Shown here one piece after another: positions 32,331 to 44,254 of a DNA stretch of 64,000 nucleotides (the stretch's first letter is position 1; each line of letters starts with the position of its first letter). Source of the DNA: Chrysophaeum taylorii. Lineage: Eukaryota > Sar > Pelagophyceae > Pelagomonadales > Pelagomonadaceae. The notes beneath the pieces are model-generated. The model was not told the DNA's origin, searched no databases, and was given only the letters and a program-made list of their open reading frames with translations. A program made the translations under genes and the position numbers. The stretch spans positions 1 through 64,000 of the forward strand of contig JAQMWT010000190.1 in assembly GCA_029834535.1 (NCBI GenBank). Direction: 5' to 3'.

Positions 32331-33039
32331 GATGATCATTCGACGGACGAGACGATGACCATCGCGAGTGAAGCAGACGACGGTCCTACGATAGAGTTGA
32401 CGTCGGGGACGACGCGATCTTTTCCTGCGGACCCCCCCGAAACGGTTTCGGTCACGACTTATCGAGCCATGGACACGCCGCCGGAAGAAATGGATAGATT
32501 TAAGAAGAAGATTAGCAGCGTTCTGAAGTGGGACGAAGACGAGCCAACGTGGAACCTGCAGGATTGGTGGACGAGAACTCGGAACTTCTTGCTAAAGAAG
32601 CCACCAGAACAACCGCTCAGCTACGGACTCGAAGCCGCAGCCGACACGGAACCGATCGCCGATGATGGTTATGATCAACCAACGACGAATGAATCTACAG
32701 ATGCGTTCTGGAAAGACGAAATGAATGAGTTATGGGAGAGGTCCTTTGCTTCCGAGAATAGCGAAGATCGGGATCCCCTACCAGCACTGATTCCCTCCGA
32801 GATTGTCTTGGAGGAAGAGCGGGAGCCGCCAGATAAAGAGGCTTCCGCGAGCATTACGCCGATGACGCCAACAACAGATGATAGGAAAGCTCAAGCCGCG
32901 GTGTCGATGCCCAACCCCGGAGATGAGCGAATCAGAGCCCGATGTGCTCACACTTCGTTGACGCCACGAGATGGCAAGACGATCGAAGATGATTTGGTTA
33001 CCCTCACTTGTTTAGCTACGGGTACTCTTGCGTTTATGG

Positions 33040-33420
33040 CCTGCCACATCTACAGGAATCGTGACGGACCGAAATTCTCGACGACCATCGGTGTCGATGG
33101 AATGGCAGATGTTTCTTATATTTGCGGATAAATGGTCAGAAAGTTGGCCAAAGATCAGTTGATTTTCGATGAAGGCGAACTTCCGATTAAGCGCGAGCTG
33201 TACGGATCAGGGTTGAATACGACGACGATCTTTCGTTGGATCGCGATTCGGGTCGCCCTCGCCGACAACATCGCCGCCCCCATTGTAGCTATTGTGGCCG
33301 ATACGAACTATCTGTTCCTGTTGGGAGGGCGCGATATACGAGTTTTAGGAGCCGTCGTGGACTACCCCCACGATCGAATCTGTTTTTATCGAACCCAAGT
33401 CGTCTACGGGCGCAAGAAGA
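33040..33420 (+). pseudogene. Aspartic protease region of the gypsy element (fossil)
   Basis: A DGMADVSYI stretch resembles the retropepsin active-site loop. A later LFLLGGRDIRVLGAVVDY stretch resembles the LLG-D motif near the protease C-terminus. A typical gypsy linker follows, up to about 34.2 kb (EPGRTYNLPVILSKP and similar). Confidence 0.5.
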
Positions 33421-34259
33421 TTAAGTTCAAGGATGAACGAATCGATGCACCCATCGTGACCTTTCGATCTATTTACGATCGAGACCCGATAACCGTGCCG
33501 ATTTACAATCATCAACACGATGCATTTCGGAAGAGTCTCGATCTAGTCAAGACTCGAGTTTACGCTCGCTTGAGCACGATTAAAGATCTCCGAAGCCCGC
33601 CGCCGGAACGAACGGTAGCCTTGGCTACGCGGGGACATGCTACGACCAAATTCTCCCCAGCTCCGGGAGAAGACGCGCGAGGAGTAGTGGCTTACGCTGC
33701 GCGCACGCTTCAAATCGAACCCGGTCGAACTTACAATCTACCGGTTATTTTATCGAAACCTATGGACATGGGACAGGTTTTCGTCGCTACGTTTGCTGAA
33801 AACGAGCAGTTGGGGGTTGTCGAAGGAATGTGTTCTTCTTGCGAAGAGCACGACCGACCCGCTGCTCGGGTTGCGGTTACTGCCGCGGAAGAAGTGCCGA
33901 CGGTCGTCACTCAAGGCGAAGTCCTCGCGATTGGCGATATCGTTCGGTACGAAGATGAGTTGAACGTCTCTACGATCAACGAACTTACGAAGGAATGTGA
34001 AGAAGGATACGACAAGGGGAACCTTTCTTTCACCGTTTCCGTCGCTAGTCATTTGACGCATTGCGACGCGTCTCCCCCGCCGATGTTGCTGAGCACGGCG
34101 CAGAAGGACGCTACGACCGCTATGGCGGACAAGTCCTCCCTCAAACGACCCGAAGGCGACGACGATTTTGCTCGAAGGTCGGAAGAAGACGAAAAGAAGT
34201 GCCGCGAGATCACCGAAGCGGAGATACGCCGCCGATACGAAGAGGTTCAATGGCTTCCA

Positions 34260-35030
34260 ATCACTTATCGCAAGGTGGTTGTGCTGTTCAGTGGAGCCGG
34301 GGGCAGTACTTTAGGTCTCCAACGAGCCAACGAAAGGTGTGGGACGTCGTTTCGAGTCGTGCTAGCACTCGATGCGTCGGACACCGCCAACCAGATCCAC
34401 CTTAAGAATTACCCGAACATTCCTGTGGTGCAGCACACACTGTGTGGTCGCTATGTTACAACCTTACGGTTGATTGAATCTTATTTACACTACGCGGAAT
34501 GGTCGTCGTCGATGTGTGTCGCGTCGCCACCCTGCGTACATTCCGCTCTGTGCAACTTGACTTCCAGAGATGTTGGGAAGGGAGTCACCGCTACCCACTG
34601 GACGATGAAATTATGCAAGATGGCTGGTTTCTTCATGTGGTTGATAGAGCAGGAGGCCTCGATTATTTCTTACGTTGCACGTTTGCACCCTTACGTGTAC
34701 GTCGTCAATTTTTATGACATAACGCCCAGTTTGATGAGCTGTCGCGTGCGATTGTTGGTTTCCAGCCACCCGCTCCATTTGCGCGCAGTTCCAAAGACTT
34801 GCAAGAATATGCAACAAGAGTTCGCCGCCGCACTTGGCTACGCCGACGAACGACATTTACTCCAGATGAACAATTTAGGATCATCACGAGCAGCGACAGA
34901 CGCAGCTTATACCGTTACGCGTGTCCCGCTTCGTGTAGGACCGCACCGTTCCGATTACAGATCTTTGAATCTGAAAATGACTTCGGAGTTGCTGACAATG
35001 CCCCTTGATTTTGATTGGGCCGGCTTCTCC
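34260..35030 (+). pseudogene. C5-cytosine DNA methyltransferase domain inside the gypsy pol region
   Basis: The motif order of C5 methyltransferases is visible. Motif I is VVLFSGAGGSTLGLQRAN, which binds S-adenosylmethionine. A motif II-like stretch is ALDASDTANQIHLKNYP. Motif IV is CVASPPCVHS, holding the catalytic PPC. A motif VIII-like stretch is MSCRVRLLVSS, and the C-terminal motif X-like stretch is LKMTSELLTMPLDFDW. Such enzymes methylate carbon 5 of cytosine in DNA. It lies in one frame with the protease linker, upstream of RT, so it was part of the polyprotein rather than a passenger gene. Cytosine methyltransferases have been reported in retrotransposons of dinoflagellates and a charophyte; whether this one is related is unknown. 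Confidence 0.82.
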
Positions 35031-35619
35031 AGGACGACCTCGTTGAAACACTTGGCGTCCGTCGTGCCACCAGACACGACGGCCTTATTAGTACTCGATC
35101 TGCACAACTCTGTGACCAAGGATTTTCACTTGAGCGGCGAAGCTTTGCCGTCGGCGTTGAGTCCTGCAGACCGACCGTTTGATTATTATTTGCAAATTGA
35201 TGAAACCACCCTTCGTCACGTACAAGTTCCGCTGTTAAACAAGGCACACGTGTCGTAAGATGGGTATCGACTGATGATCTCCAAGATCGCATGAAATGGG
35301 AACCTCCAGAGGTACCGTTGATTCCGCCTGCAACAGATGAGCCGGGGACGTCTCATGCTTCTTCTGCTGCCCCCCCCCCCCGACAACCAAATTTGGATGT
35401 TCCGCCAGATCCTGAGCGAGATCGGGAACCGAAGATCAAGAGCGAGCCGAGCGTTCGTGTCAAAGGCGAGAGGATCAACAAAAGCCACCCGGAAGTGAGA
35501 CTAAAATTATGAGAAAAAGTTTGATGTGCCATGGAAAGATGCGCCGCGCGATGCTGAGGGTGCACCGCTGCGCAAACTCCTGAGCATGTCAAGGATAATG
35601 AAGCCATGAAAGTTCAAGT

Positions 35620-37120
35620 TCCGACGAAGGAAGAAGTTGACAAGGTTGTTCAGGAGCTGGGAATTCCTGACAATCCGCACTTAGATGACGAGGCGAAACT
35701 GATGCTCCGTCACTGTGTGCAATATTCTTGGGCCTTTTTCGACCCGATTATGAGACCGGTGGACTCGCATCCTGTGTCTCTACGATTCAAAGACGCGAAT
35801 CCGCGACCGATTAAGATGACGCCCTACCGATTGACGCCTGCGAAGCTCGATTGTCTCCGCAAGCAGATCAGCGAGTGGCGCCGGGATGGAGTCATTCGTC
35901 CGGCCAACTCACCTTGGGGCTTTCCTGTGTTGATGCTTCCGAAGAAAGGAGCTGAGATTGGAACGTCCAACGCGTTCCGTGCTGCAGTTGACTTACGTCA
36001 GCTCAACGATCAATTGGTCAATGACAGTTGGCCGAACATTCGACAAGATGATGCTTTAGCTTTTCTCGCTATGCGACGATGGCGGACATGCAATGATATT
36101 AGATGGGGATACCACAACCTTCGTCTGGATCCGGCAGCGCAAGACGCTATCACGATGGTTAACCCACTTGGCGCTCATAGTATCTTGCGATTACCTCTAG
36201 GTGTGAAGACGGCCGGAGCTCTTTTCTGCAAGCAAATGGCGAGCGACCTTTCGAGATGGATGTATCGAGACTTGGTTGCGTTTGTTGACGATATTATGAT
36301 GGGATCTGACGATCTTCATCGACATTTGCAAGTTTTGATCGAAGTGATGTGTCATTTGGCACAGAGAGGGTACAGCGGTCGAACCGCGAAGTTCCACCTT
36401 CTCAAGGATGATATAGAATTTCTGGGACACATCTCGACCCCAGAAGGCTTGAAGCCGAATCCGAAGACGCTGGAAGCACTGCAGAAGATGCCGATTCCAG
36501 GTACTTTACCGAATACTTCCCCGAAGACCCAGATACGCTCTTTCATCGGCATGAGTAATTATTGTCGGCGATATGTGAAGGGCTACTCGAAGATCGTGGA
36601 ACCGTTGAGACGATTATGCCTCGAAGGCGCAAAGTTCGAATGGGCGCCCGAGTGTCAGAAAGCTTGGGATACGATTATTGAAGCTTTGGTCGATTCCAGA
36701 GGAGTCCACCACCCCGATTGTGATCTGCCTTTTCAGATCCGATCCGATGCTTCCAAGGATGGACTTGGAGCATATCTCTTCCAGATTGTCGAAGTCAAGG
36801 ACGATGCCGGAAGAGTGACTCGAGAAGAACGAGTGATTGAATATTGGAGCCGAGCTGTGCCGAGGGAGATGCGCAATTACGAACCCCGTCGGCTAGAGCT
36901 GCTGGCAGTTATACTTTCTCTAGAGCACTTTCGAGCCTACATCGAAGGGCACCGGACTGTTTTGGAGACCGATCACCGAAATTTGACGTTTTTACGTAAG
37001 GCGACGCACTTGTCTGGGCAGCTTGCTCGTTGGGCGATGCGCCTCGCAAATTTAGACCCTGAACTTGGTTACAAGCCGGGAAAGTCACCGGGAATGAGTA
37101 TCCCTGACTGTCACTCCCGC
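35620..37120 (+). pseudogene. Reverse transcriptase and RNase H of the gypsy element (fossil)
   Basis: Ty3-type RT: PYRLTPAKLDCLRKQISEW, then RPANSPWGFPVLMLPKKG, FRAAVDLRQLND and the palm motif AFVDDIMMGSDD. The connection domain and RNase H follow (IRSDASKDGLGAYLF, LELLAVILSLEHFRAY, TDHRNLTFLRKATHLSGQLA). Confidence 0.92.
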
Positions 37121-37579
37121 AATCCGATAGATCATGTCATCGAGACTGACGAGTTTGGAGAACCTTTTAACCACGCTTATCTGGTGTTCCAAGAGCTTCC
37201 CCGACCTGTTGATGACCGAGGAATTCCCGCATCCGGCTGCCACTTCATAATGTCGTTTGTTACGACCGAACTGCCGGAAGACGAAGACGAAGACCCTGAA
37301 AAGGACCCGATAAAATTGGCTACGTCTCACGCTACGAGACAACGTCGGAAGAAACGTGCGCGCGATGAGCCACAGATCTTCAAGGACGCAGCCGCTTACA
37401 AAGATTATATCGATAAGATACCCGATAATATGACGCTCGCTGAGATCGCACGTGAGCAAGAATCTGATGCTACTTGCGATATTCGCTACCGAATGGCCCA
37501 AGGTCAGACGCCGCGACGTTCCCGAGCGAACGAACGATTCGAAGTTGTTAAAGACGTTCTTTACCGAATTTCTGCTGAT

Positions 37580-38920
37580 TTGCACCCGATGATTGTTGCA
37601 CCTGCTACGTTGCGCAAGCGCATTATTCGACTCTACCATGGCACTCCGGTTAACGGTGGTCATATGGGACGTCACAGTACCGTCCAGGCTATCCAAGAAC
37701 GATTTTGGTGGCCCCACATGTCGAACGAAGTTGGAGTCTTCATTGCTGAATGTTTAATTTGACAGATAGCTCGTACGCCTGAGCCGAAACGAGCTGGACT
37801 CTTGCAGCAGCCCGTATACGATGGTGATGGTGCTGTTCTTTGCATGGATTTATTTGGACCTTTGCCCAGCGCTGGTCCCGAGACGTATCTTCTAGTATTT
37901 TTTGATCCGTTCTCGCATTTCTTGATTCTGGATGTTTTGAACGATAAGACTGCTGAGTCTGTCCTCGAGTCTTTTGTCATCAACATCCTACTCAAGGGCC
38001 ACTTGCCCCAGATGACTCGTACCGACAATGGGGAAAGAGTTCGTGAACAAGTTGATGCGCGAGTTTTGCCATCTCTTTAACACGCGATACCAGACTACGA
38101 TTCCTTATCATGCCCAGTCGAACCCGGCTGAGCGTGTTAACCGATTTATCAAGGCCTTCCTCCGTGCTTGCCTTCAGGGCCGGAACATCACGGATTGGCC
38201 CGACTTTGCCCATTATATTGCGTTTTGTTACAACCGCAAGTTTATTCCAGGCACGCAGATTTCTCCCTTTATGCTGCGCCTGAACCGTCAGCCGATGCTG
38301 CCGACTGACTACACGCTTATGGACTTTGATACGCGATTGTTGCCGAAGACTCGCTCTGATGCAGTCGCCGAAACTCGTGAACGACTGAAGTATTATACGA
38401 AGATCGTCCGCGAGGCTCGTGATAAAGCTTTGAAGAAACAACGATTGGCATACAATGCTGATCATGCTGATGTTGAGTACAAGGAAGGATCGCACGTTTT
38501 GCTCTATATTCCTTTCCTTCAGAACAAACTTCGACCGGAATGGCGAGGACCGTTCAATATCAAGGAACGCCCTTCCCCGGTCACCTATAGGATTGAGTCT
38601 CTCGACTCTCCGCCCGAAGAACGACGTGTTCATGTTAGTCAGATCACGCCTGTGATGGTACCTCCGATCGTCGATCCAACCATCCGCAAACCCGAAGAAA
38701 CCTTCCGTGATGATTATCAGCACGGTAAATTTGTTCTTTTCCGGATTCCTGACCGGAAGCGCTCTGATTGGCGCAAGAAGATTTATGTTGCCGAAGTTTG
38801 CGAGCCTTACGATTACCTGAATGGTCGTGTTGCTCTACATTCTACTCCGATTTGGGTCCGAACGATGATGACGCTTATTTCAAGCCGACCTCTCACCTTT
38901 CGCACCGCAAGCTCAAGCCC
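37580..38920 (+). pseudogene. Integrase of the gypsy element (fossil)
   Basis: An H2C2-type region precedes a DDE core: GAVLCMDLFGPLPSAGPETY, then RTDNG and YHAQSNPAERVNRFIKAFLR. A C-terminal GPF-type stretch (LRPEWRGPFNIKERPSPVTY) precedes a long tail that runs toward the 3' LTR. Confidence 0.85.
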
Positions 38921-39179
38921 GAGTTAAAGGACGTTGAAGGTCGAAGTTTCACCGACGAGTCCAGAATTTCCTCCAACACAACTCCTTGTGTCACGGATTT
39001 CGCTCCGCACGAGATTGATGTGTTGATCCCCAAGTTTACTTTACGCAGTGGCCGAGTTCCTGAACCGGTCATCACCCGCGTTTACCAGAAGATTCGTTCA
39101 CGAGATGCTCGTAAGGCGAAGCCGCGCTCCTCGCGCTAGCACCTCGCTGGGGCAGCTCGAATTCTTACCAGGGGAGTCC

Positions 39180-39493
39180 TGTGGCGGCAACTCCCGCCTC
39201 CTAAGGCTTACCCCTCTTCTAGGCCCCCCCCTTATCAGGGGCACCCTACTCCGTTCTGATGATGTCAGTTTTCTCTATGACATCATCTTCCCTGGTTTCT
39301 GTGATTCAAGTGTTCTTAATCATAAAGCAACAGCCGATCCTCAAGTTGTGAGGACCAGGCACGGAAGTTGTTTGTGGTTGTGTGGCGGGAGAACGGCCAT
39401 CCTCGTCCAGTGACTCCATCAAGGGCACGGACGCGAGCGGCGAGCCAGGATTCGAAGGCACGCCAGGTAGGCCTAAATTCTCCTTACGCCACA
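39180..39493 (+). repeat. 3' LTR of the gypsy element
   Basis: Preceded by the purine-rich aggggagtcc and followed by the GGTCG target duplication. Confidence 0.92.
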
Positions 39494-39499
39494 GGTCGC

Positions 39500-42270
39500 G
39501 GTCGTGCGCACGAGGCGAAGGTCGTCCTGGACGCAGCCCGGTCGCGGCGCTGGAACAACGTAGACGGCCCCGGGGCCGGCCTCGGGCCGACATCCTAGGT
39601 ATATCCCGATCAAGGCGCGTTCGGCGTTCTTCGCGGCGTCGACGCGGTAGGCAACGAGCGAGCCGTAGGGCGCCATGCCGCTAATGTCCTCGTGCTCGCC
39701 GATGTAGCCGCCGACGACGTTCACCTGGCGGACGGCGTAGAGGTAGGAATAGCCCCAGAATTTGGGATGGAGCACGTTCCGGACCAAGACGTCGTTGGCG
39801 CGCGCCACGTCCAGAATCCGGATGTGGGCGTTATCGGCGGCGTTGACGTGGCGTTCGGGGACGACATACTCGACGGCGAGGCCGGTTGCGGCGGCCGCAG
39901 AACGGAAGTGCGGGTTGTCGAGCTCGCCCCCCAAGTCCGCGCGGAGGGTAGTTGGGTGCAGCCCAGCCGCGCGCGCGGACGCGATGAGCACGAGGAGCTC
40001 CCCCGCCGCGTCGCTTTTCTTGGCGATGAGCGAGCTCGCCAGGCGAGCCGGGCGCCGAAAGGCGAAGTCGAGGCCATACCGCGCCCCTCCGAGCGTCGGC
40101 GGGTTGAAGGGGCCTTGCAAGTCGACCTCAACGACGGCCCCGTCGGGTGCCGAGGTCGCGCTCGTCGTCGTGGAATGCGTGGGCGCCTTGCGTAAGCGGC
40201 CGAGGGTGCAGCAGGTGGGGTGCCGGCATTCCCCGACAGCGGGAAGGCCGAGCCACTTCAGGGCGGCGTCCCGGCGGTCATCGCTGGCGTGGCCGAGCAT
40301 CTGATGGGCGCTGACGTCGTCGAGGCTGAGGCCCGGCATGAGGACCGGGTCGACCGGCCGTGCGCTCGGGTGCTGCAGCATTGCCGCCCCAACGGCATGG
40401 CTCGACGCCACAGCAGCCATAGCACCGGCCAAGACCGCGGTCGCGATGATGGAGGAGACGAAAGCCGAGCCAAAGACGCCGCGCGGCGCGAGCCGGCGTC
40501 CGGCAGCGGCGGTGGCGGCGGCGGCGGCGGCGGGGGCCGCGGCGGTGACGGCCGCAGTGCCGGCCGTCGCCGGTTCGGTCCCCGTGCGCCGGGTGATGAG
40601 CACGTAGTCCTTTCCCCGCTTGATGAGGGGGATGATCTTGCCGTCGCTCGTCTCGAGGCGAGGGCGCGACCCGCTGATGAAGCGCCCCCCGCTCTTGTCG
40701 AACTGGTCGACCGAGAAGAGCCGCGGGAGCGAGGGCGTAATGGCGGCAGCGATGGTGACGTCGATGTGTCCGTCTGTAGTCTGGAGCGTGACGTTCTCGA
40801 TGACGTGTCCACTGACAGCGTGGCTGTGGCGTCCACCGTCGAAGAAGCCGCCCGGGAGCCAGGACAGCCACGTCTTCGTGTAGGAGACCACCGTGCTGTA
40901 CTCGGGCCGCGTGTGGTTGTCGCAGGCGGAGTCGACGAGCCACTCCTCGTAGTCGTCTTGTGGCGCCGCGCGGGCACGGGCTGCCCGCGCCGTTGTGCTG
41001 CACAGGAGCGGGAACGGGACAGTGCGGAGGATGCATGCAAGGCCGGGGACGAGGAGGAGAGCGGGCAGCGCAACACTGCCGTCGAGCCAGGGACCGAGCA
41101 TAGCCCCGGCGGCCACGAAGAGTAACGTCAACGTCAGGTGAAGGGCGCCGGGAGAGACCAACGGTGGCTCGATGCCGCGCGCCATAAATGCGCGCGCGCC
41201 GATGGTGTAACCGGTCCGGCCGGCGTCGGTGGTGCGGCGGGCGGCCGCGGCAGCGGTCGGCGCGGGCTCACGGGCTTGCGGGGCATGCGGGTGCGCCTCA
41301 TGGGGCGGCGCGGCCGGGCGGGCGGGTGGCGCGCCCCGGTACCGGAAAGTCCTCAACTTGCGGAGGTCGCGGATCGAGAGGACGTCCCCGGGCTGCCAGC
41401 CGGGAGCCTTGAGCGGGAAGTCGTCGGTGGTGTGGGTGGGGAAGCGGCAGATTGCGCACGGCATACGGCTCGTGATGTCGGCAGGGCATATGCGGGCGGT
41501 GTGAAAGAGCCCGTAGCACTTGCTGCAGAACGGGACTGGTCCAGTCCGGGCGGAAGTCGTAGTTGAGCGTGGTGCGGCCGGGCGGGACAGCAGTTTGCGC
41601 TGCGGTCTGGCGGGCACGTGCGCGAGAGCCGCCGCGGCTGATATCGGCGTTGCGGCAGTACGTGGTAAAGACCTTGATGAATGTGTCGTACGTGGTGCCT
41701 GTCCGGGCGGACTCAATCGCGAGAAGACGGTGGGCCTCCGCCAGGTCACCCCCCCCCCCTTTGGGTCCCTTGAGGCCCTCGAGGAAGTAGAGCATGCGAT
41801 CCGTGTCGGTGAATGTGTCGCCCAGCGCCTCAAGGGCCGTGATGTTACGCTCGAAGGCCGCGAGGTAAATGTCGGGCGTGCCGAACGAGACGATGGACAG
41901 ATCGTGCAGGTGCTGGCGGAGTTCTGTCTTGCTGTTGAAGGCGAAGCGGTGGCGTAGGCGGTCCAAAGCGTCGGCACCAGTCTGGCAGCGGTCGACAATG
42001 CGCTACGCCTCCGTCGCGGTGCCGCCGCGCAGGAGGCAGAGCAGGAACAGGTCGGCATCGGGCGTCAACGGCGGGGGCCTGATGGAGCCGGCATCATCAT
42101 CCAGGAACTGGACGTAGTCCACGACGTCCTGTTCGAGTTGTCGCAGGTGCGTCGCGTCCTCCACCGCATCACCGTCGGGGGTGAAAGTGCGGAGCAGGCT
42201 GACGATGTCCGGCAGGCGCTTCCGTGCGTCCTTGAGCTCGGTGGCCGACATGACACTCGCGCGCAAGTGG
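39500..42270 (-). pseudogene. gag, protease and integrase of copia C (fossil)
   Basis: From right to left: Gag (DTDRMLYFLEGLKGPKGG), a Cys-rich zinc-knuckle-like segment (CSKCYGLFHTARICP, CAICRFPTHTTDD), protease (EWLVDSACDNHTRPEYSTVV), then the integrase zinc-binding region (HQMLGHA, CRHPTCC) and core (VVEVDLQGPFNPP, ADLGGELDN, NAADNAHIRI). This is the standard copia order. Confidence 0.82.
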
Positions 42271-42310
42271 TAGCGTCGTGCTAGAACACGAACAACATGG
42301 GCCTCATAAC

Positions 42311-42466
42311 CGCATGAGTGTCATGTGTGTGTGAAGTGAACGTGGCATGTGACCTAGTGTCAGGACAGGCGACGTGGCGCGTGCGTGGCGTGTGCGTGGC
42401 GTGTGCGTGGCGTGTGCGTGGCGTGTGCGTGGTGTGTCAGTGGCGTGTCACTGGGACAGGCTGGTG
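42311..42466 (-). repeat. LTR of copia C (5' end of element)
   Basis: Like 26802-26935 but longer by two cgtgtgcgtgg units. It is followed by the CAATT target duplication. Confidence 0.75.
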
Positions 42467-42471
42467 CAATT

Positions 42472-42946
42472 GACTACATGTCGAATACGCTATAACTCGT
42501 TTCAAATCATTTTGTAAAAGACCTGTTGTTGCAGCGAAGAAAGCTGTCATAGCTCCAAACAAGGTAATTACTGTTAAGGCAGTATTCGAATACTCCAATA
42601 AAGGGGAACAACGGGATATTAAGAAAACGCCTGCTGTAACTAATGTCGCAGCGTGAATTAACGCAGAAACAGGAGTCGGTCCCTCCATCGCATCTGGAAG
42701 CCAAGTATGTAAGCCTAATTGCGCAGATTTTCCTACAGCACCGATAAAGAGCAAAATACTAATAAGATTCAATAAATCAAAATTAAAAGACAGAAAGAGA
42801 ATTCTTTTACCCTCAAAGTAGGGAACCATAGCAAAAACAGTGGAATATTCTACTGTTTGAAAACACAAATAAGTAGAAAAGATACCTAAAGCCAACCCAA
42901 AATCTCCTATACGATTTACTATCATGGCTTTAATCGCGGCTTTATT
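42472..42946 (-). pseudogene. nad5: Mitochondrial nad5 insertion, main piece
   Basis: The minus strand encodes the central part of NADH dehydrogenase subunit 5: [20 protein letters not shown], then [40 protein letters not shown] and [15 protein letters not shown]. The sequence is AT-rich and clearly mitochondrial, lying among GC-rich nuclear repeats. It is a nuclear mitochondrial insertion, cut on one side by copia C and on the other by a 1.3-kb segment. No stop interrupts this piece, so it is not very old. Confidence 0.9.
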
Positions 42947-42947
42947 A

Positions 42948-44254
42948 AGAAGGGCTAACGCTGGGGCTGTTGATAGGGGCTATCCGTTTAATAAGTGCGT
43001 TGCGAATGACGTGACGTAGGGCAAATGCTGGGGGTTGTAATGAATGCGATGAGGGTTTTGCGAAGGTGTTGGAAGAAGGTTTGTGTTCGAGAGGGGCATT
43101 GATGGGAGATGATGGTGGTTAGGAGATGGGCTGGATGTTGGTTTTTCGAGGAAGATTCCGGCGTGTTCGAGAAGGGTGCGGATGGTGGGCTCTTTTTCGG
43201 CTTTGAGGGCCCAGTACGTCTTGTCGGGATTGTAGCCGTGCACCAACGTGTGCGGTATGCCTGGGGGGGGGGGGTCGGCATCATTTCTTCGGCGCTTTCC
43301 ATCGGTTGTACTTTGTGAGGCGTCACGACGAGTTCTTCGCGGCATTCCATAGTATCTTGCAATTTTTGAATTTTCCAACCTTTGCTCGAACGTGGAACGT
43401 TCCATTTCATACTCCGACAATAGTAGACGGACGGTGGAACGTCCCATTTCAAGAGTGTTGCGGCCGCGCGGTTGCTTTCAAAAGTGTTGCGGCCGCGCGG
43501 TAGCACGGCGCTGTCGGACGGACGGACGGTCGCCTGGGGGGGGGGGGGTCGGCATCATTTCTTCGGCGCTTTCCATCGGTTGTACTTTGTGAGGCGTCAC
43601 GACGAGTTCTTCGCGGCATTCTTGCATTTTTTGGACCGTTGAACGGTTTCAAGCTTCATTGAACATTTAATTTTTCAACCTTTGCTCAAACGGGGAACGT
43701 TCCATTTCACACTCTGACAATATTAGACGGTCGGTGGAACGTTCCATTTCAATAGTGTTGCGGCCGCGCGGTAGCACGAGGCTGTCGCACGCTCTCGCGG
43801 TCCTTTTCCTACCGTTGCGGCTGCCCGGTAGCACGACGCTCTCGCGGTCGGTCGCGTTGCTCTTCCTCGTGTTGCGGCCGCGCGGTATCACGAGGCTCTC
43901 GCGCTCGGTCGCGCTCCTTTTCCTAGTCTTGCCGCACGCTCCCACGCGATGTCGCTCTTGGTCCGCGTCGAGGTCGCGGTGCTTCTGCTGCTTCTGAGCT
44001 TCGCTCGGGCGGCTCGGGCGGTGCCGCGCAAGCCGCGCGCGCCCCTCGGTGTCGCGGCGCTCTTTAGGCACGAGACGCCGCGGCTCGTCCCGGGAGGCGT
44101 CGCCATCATTTCTTCGGGGCAAGCACGCAAGATATGCTAAGATCGGCAAGATACTTTAAGCTTCAACCCAACATGACTACTTAACTTTTCTATACTGGTC
44201 GGATGGACGGTCGGGCCAATTATTCAATTCGTAGCTGTTGATTCCATCAACAGG
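42948..44254. other. 1.3-kb insertion of unknown type in nad5
   Basis: ATTA stands at both borders (42944-42947 and 44255-44258) but only once in the uninterrupted nad5 reading GGCTTTATTAGC, so it is a 4-bp target duplication. Inside, a segment of about 280 bp is duplicated (shared stretches at 43264-43345 and 43543-43621). G runs occur at 43262 and 43535. The palindrome-containing motif GGAACGTTCCATTTCA recurs. No transposase is recognised. Confidence 0.55.
43758..43928. repeat. Three ~57-bp tandem units
   Basis: Each unit begins GTTGCGGCCGCGCGGTA (or a close variant) and ends near ccttttcct. On the minus strand they translate to a 19-residue repeat (SATERESLVIPRGRNTRK and similar). Two further partial starts of the same motif lie at 43457 and 43483. 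Confidence 0.7.

Larger units (their letters stand above)
29054..39493 (+). mobile_element. Ty3/gypsy element carrying a C5-cytosine methyltransferase
   Basis: 10.4 kb, with LTRs of 316 and 314 bp that begin TGTGGCG and end CGCCACA. The target duplication is GGTCG (29049-29053 and 39494-39498), inside copia C. Part order is gag, an Arg/Ser-rich region, protease, a cytosine methyltransferase, RT, RNase H and integrase. RT before integrase places it in Ty3/gypsy. The LTRs are about 95% alike by eye. It is broken in about five places, but the methyltransferase region reads cleanly. Confidence 0.9.
26802..42466 (-). mobile_element. Ty1/copia element, family C (with nested gypsy)
   Basis: A GC-rich copia element on the minus strand with short LTRs (26802-26935 and 42311-42466). 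A CAATT target duplication (26797-26801 and 42467-42471) lies inside mitochondrial nad5 sequence. From right to left the parts are gag, protease, integrase, RT and RNase H. The 10.4-kb gypsy element at 29054-39493 splits it between integrase and RT. Apart from that insertion it has about three or four breaks. It is older than the gypsy element. Confidence 0.88.

Noticed and set aside
43667-44149. A 160-codon minus-strand frame with a 19-residue repeat
   Set aside because: The repeat follows the 57-bp DNA units (57 = 19 x 3), so an open frame is expected without selection; no start context or homologue is recognised.
42947-44254. A group II intron in nad5
   Set aside because: The segment lacks GTGYG/AY ends and domain V-like structure, and the ATTA duplication fits an insertion instead.
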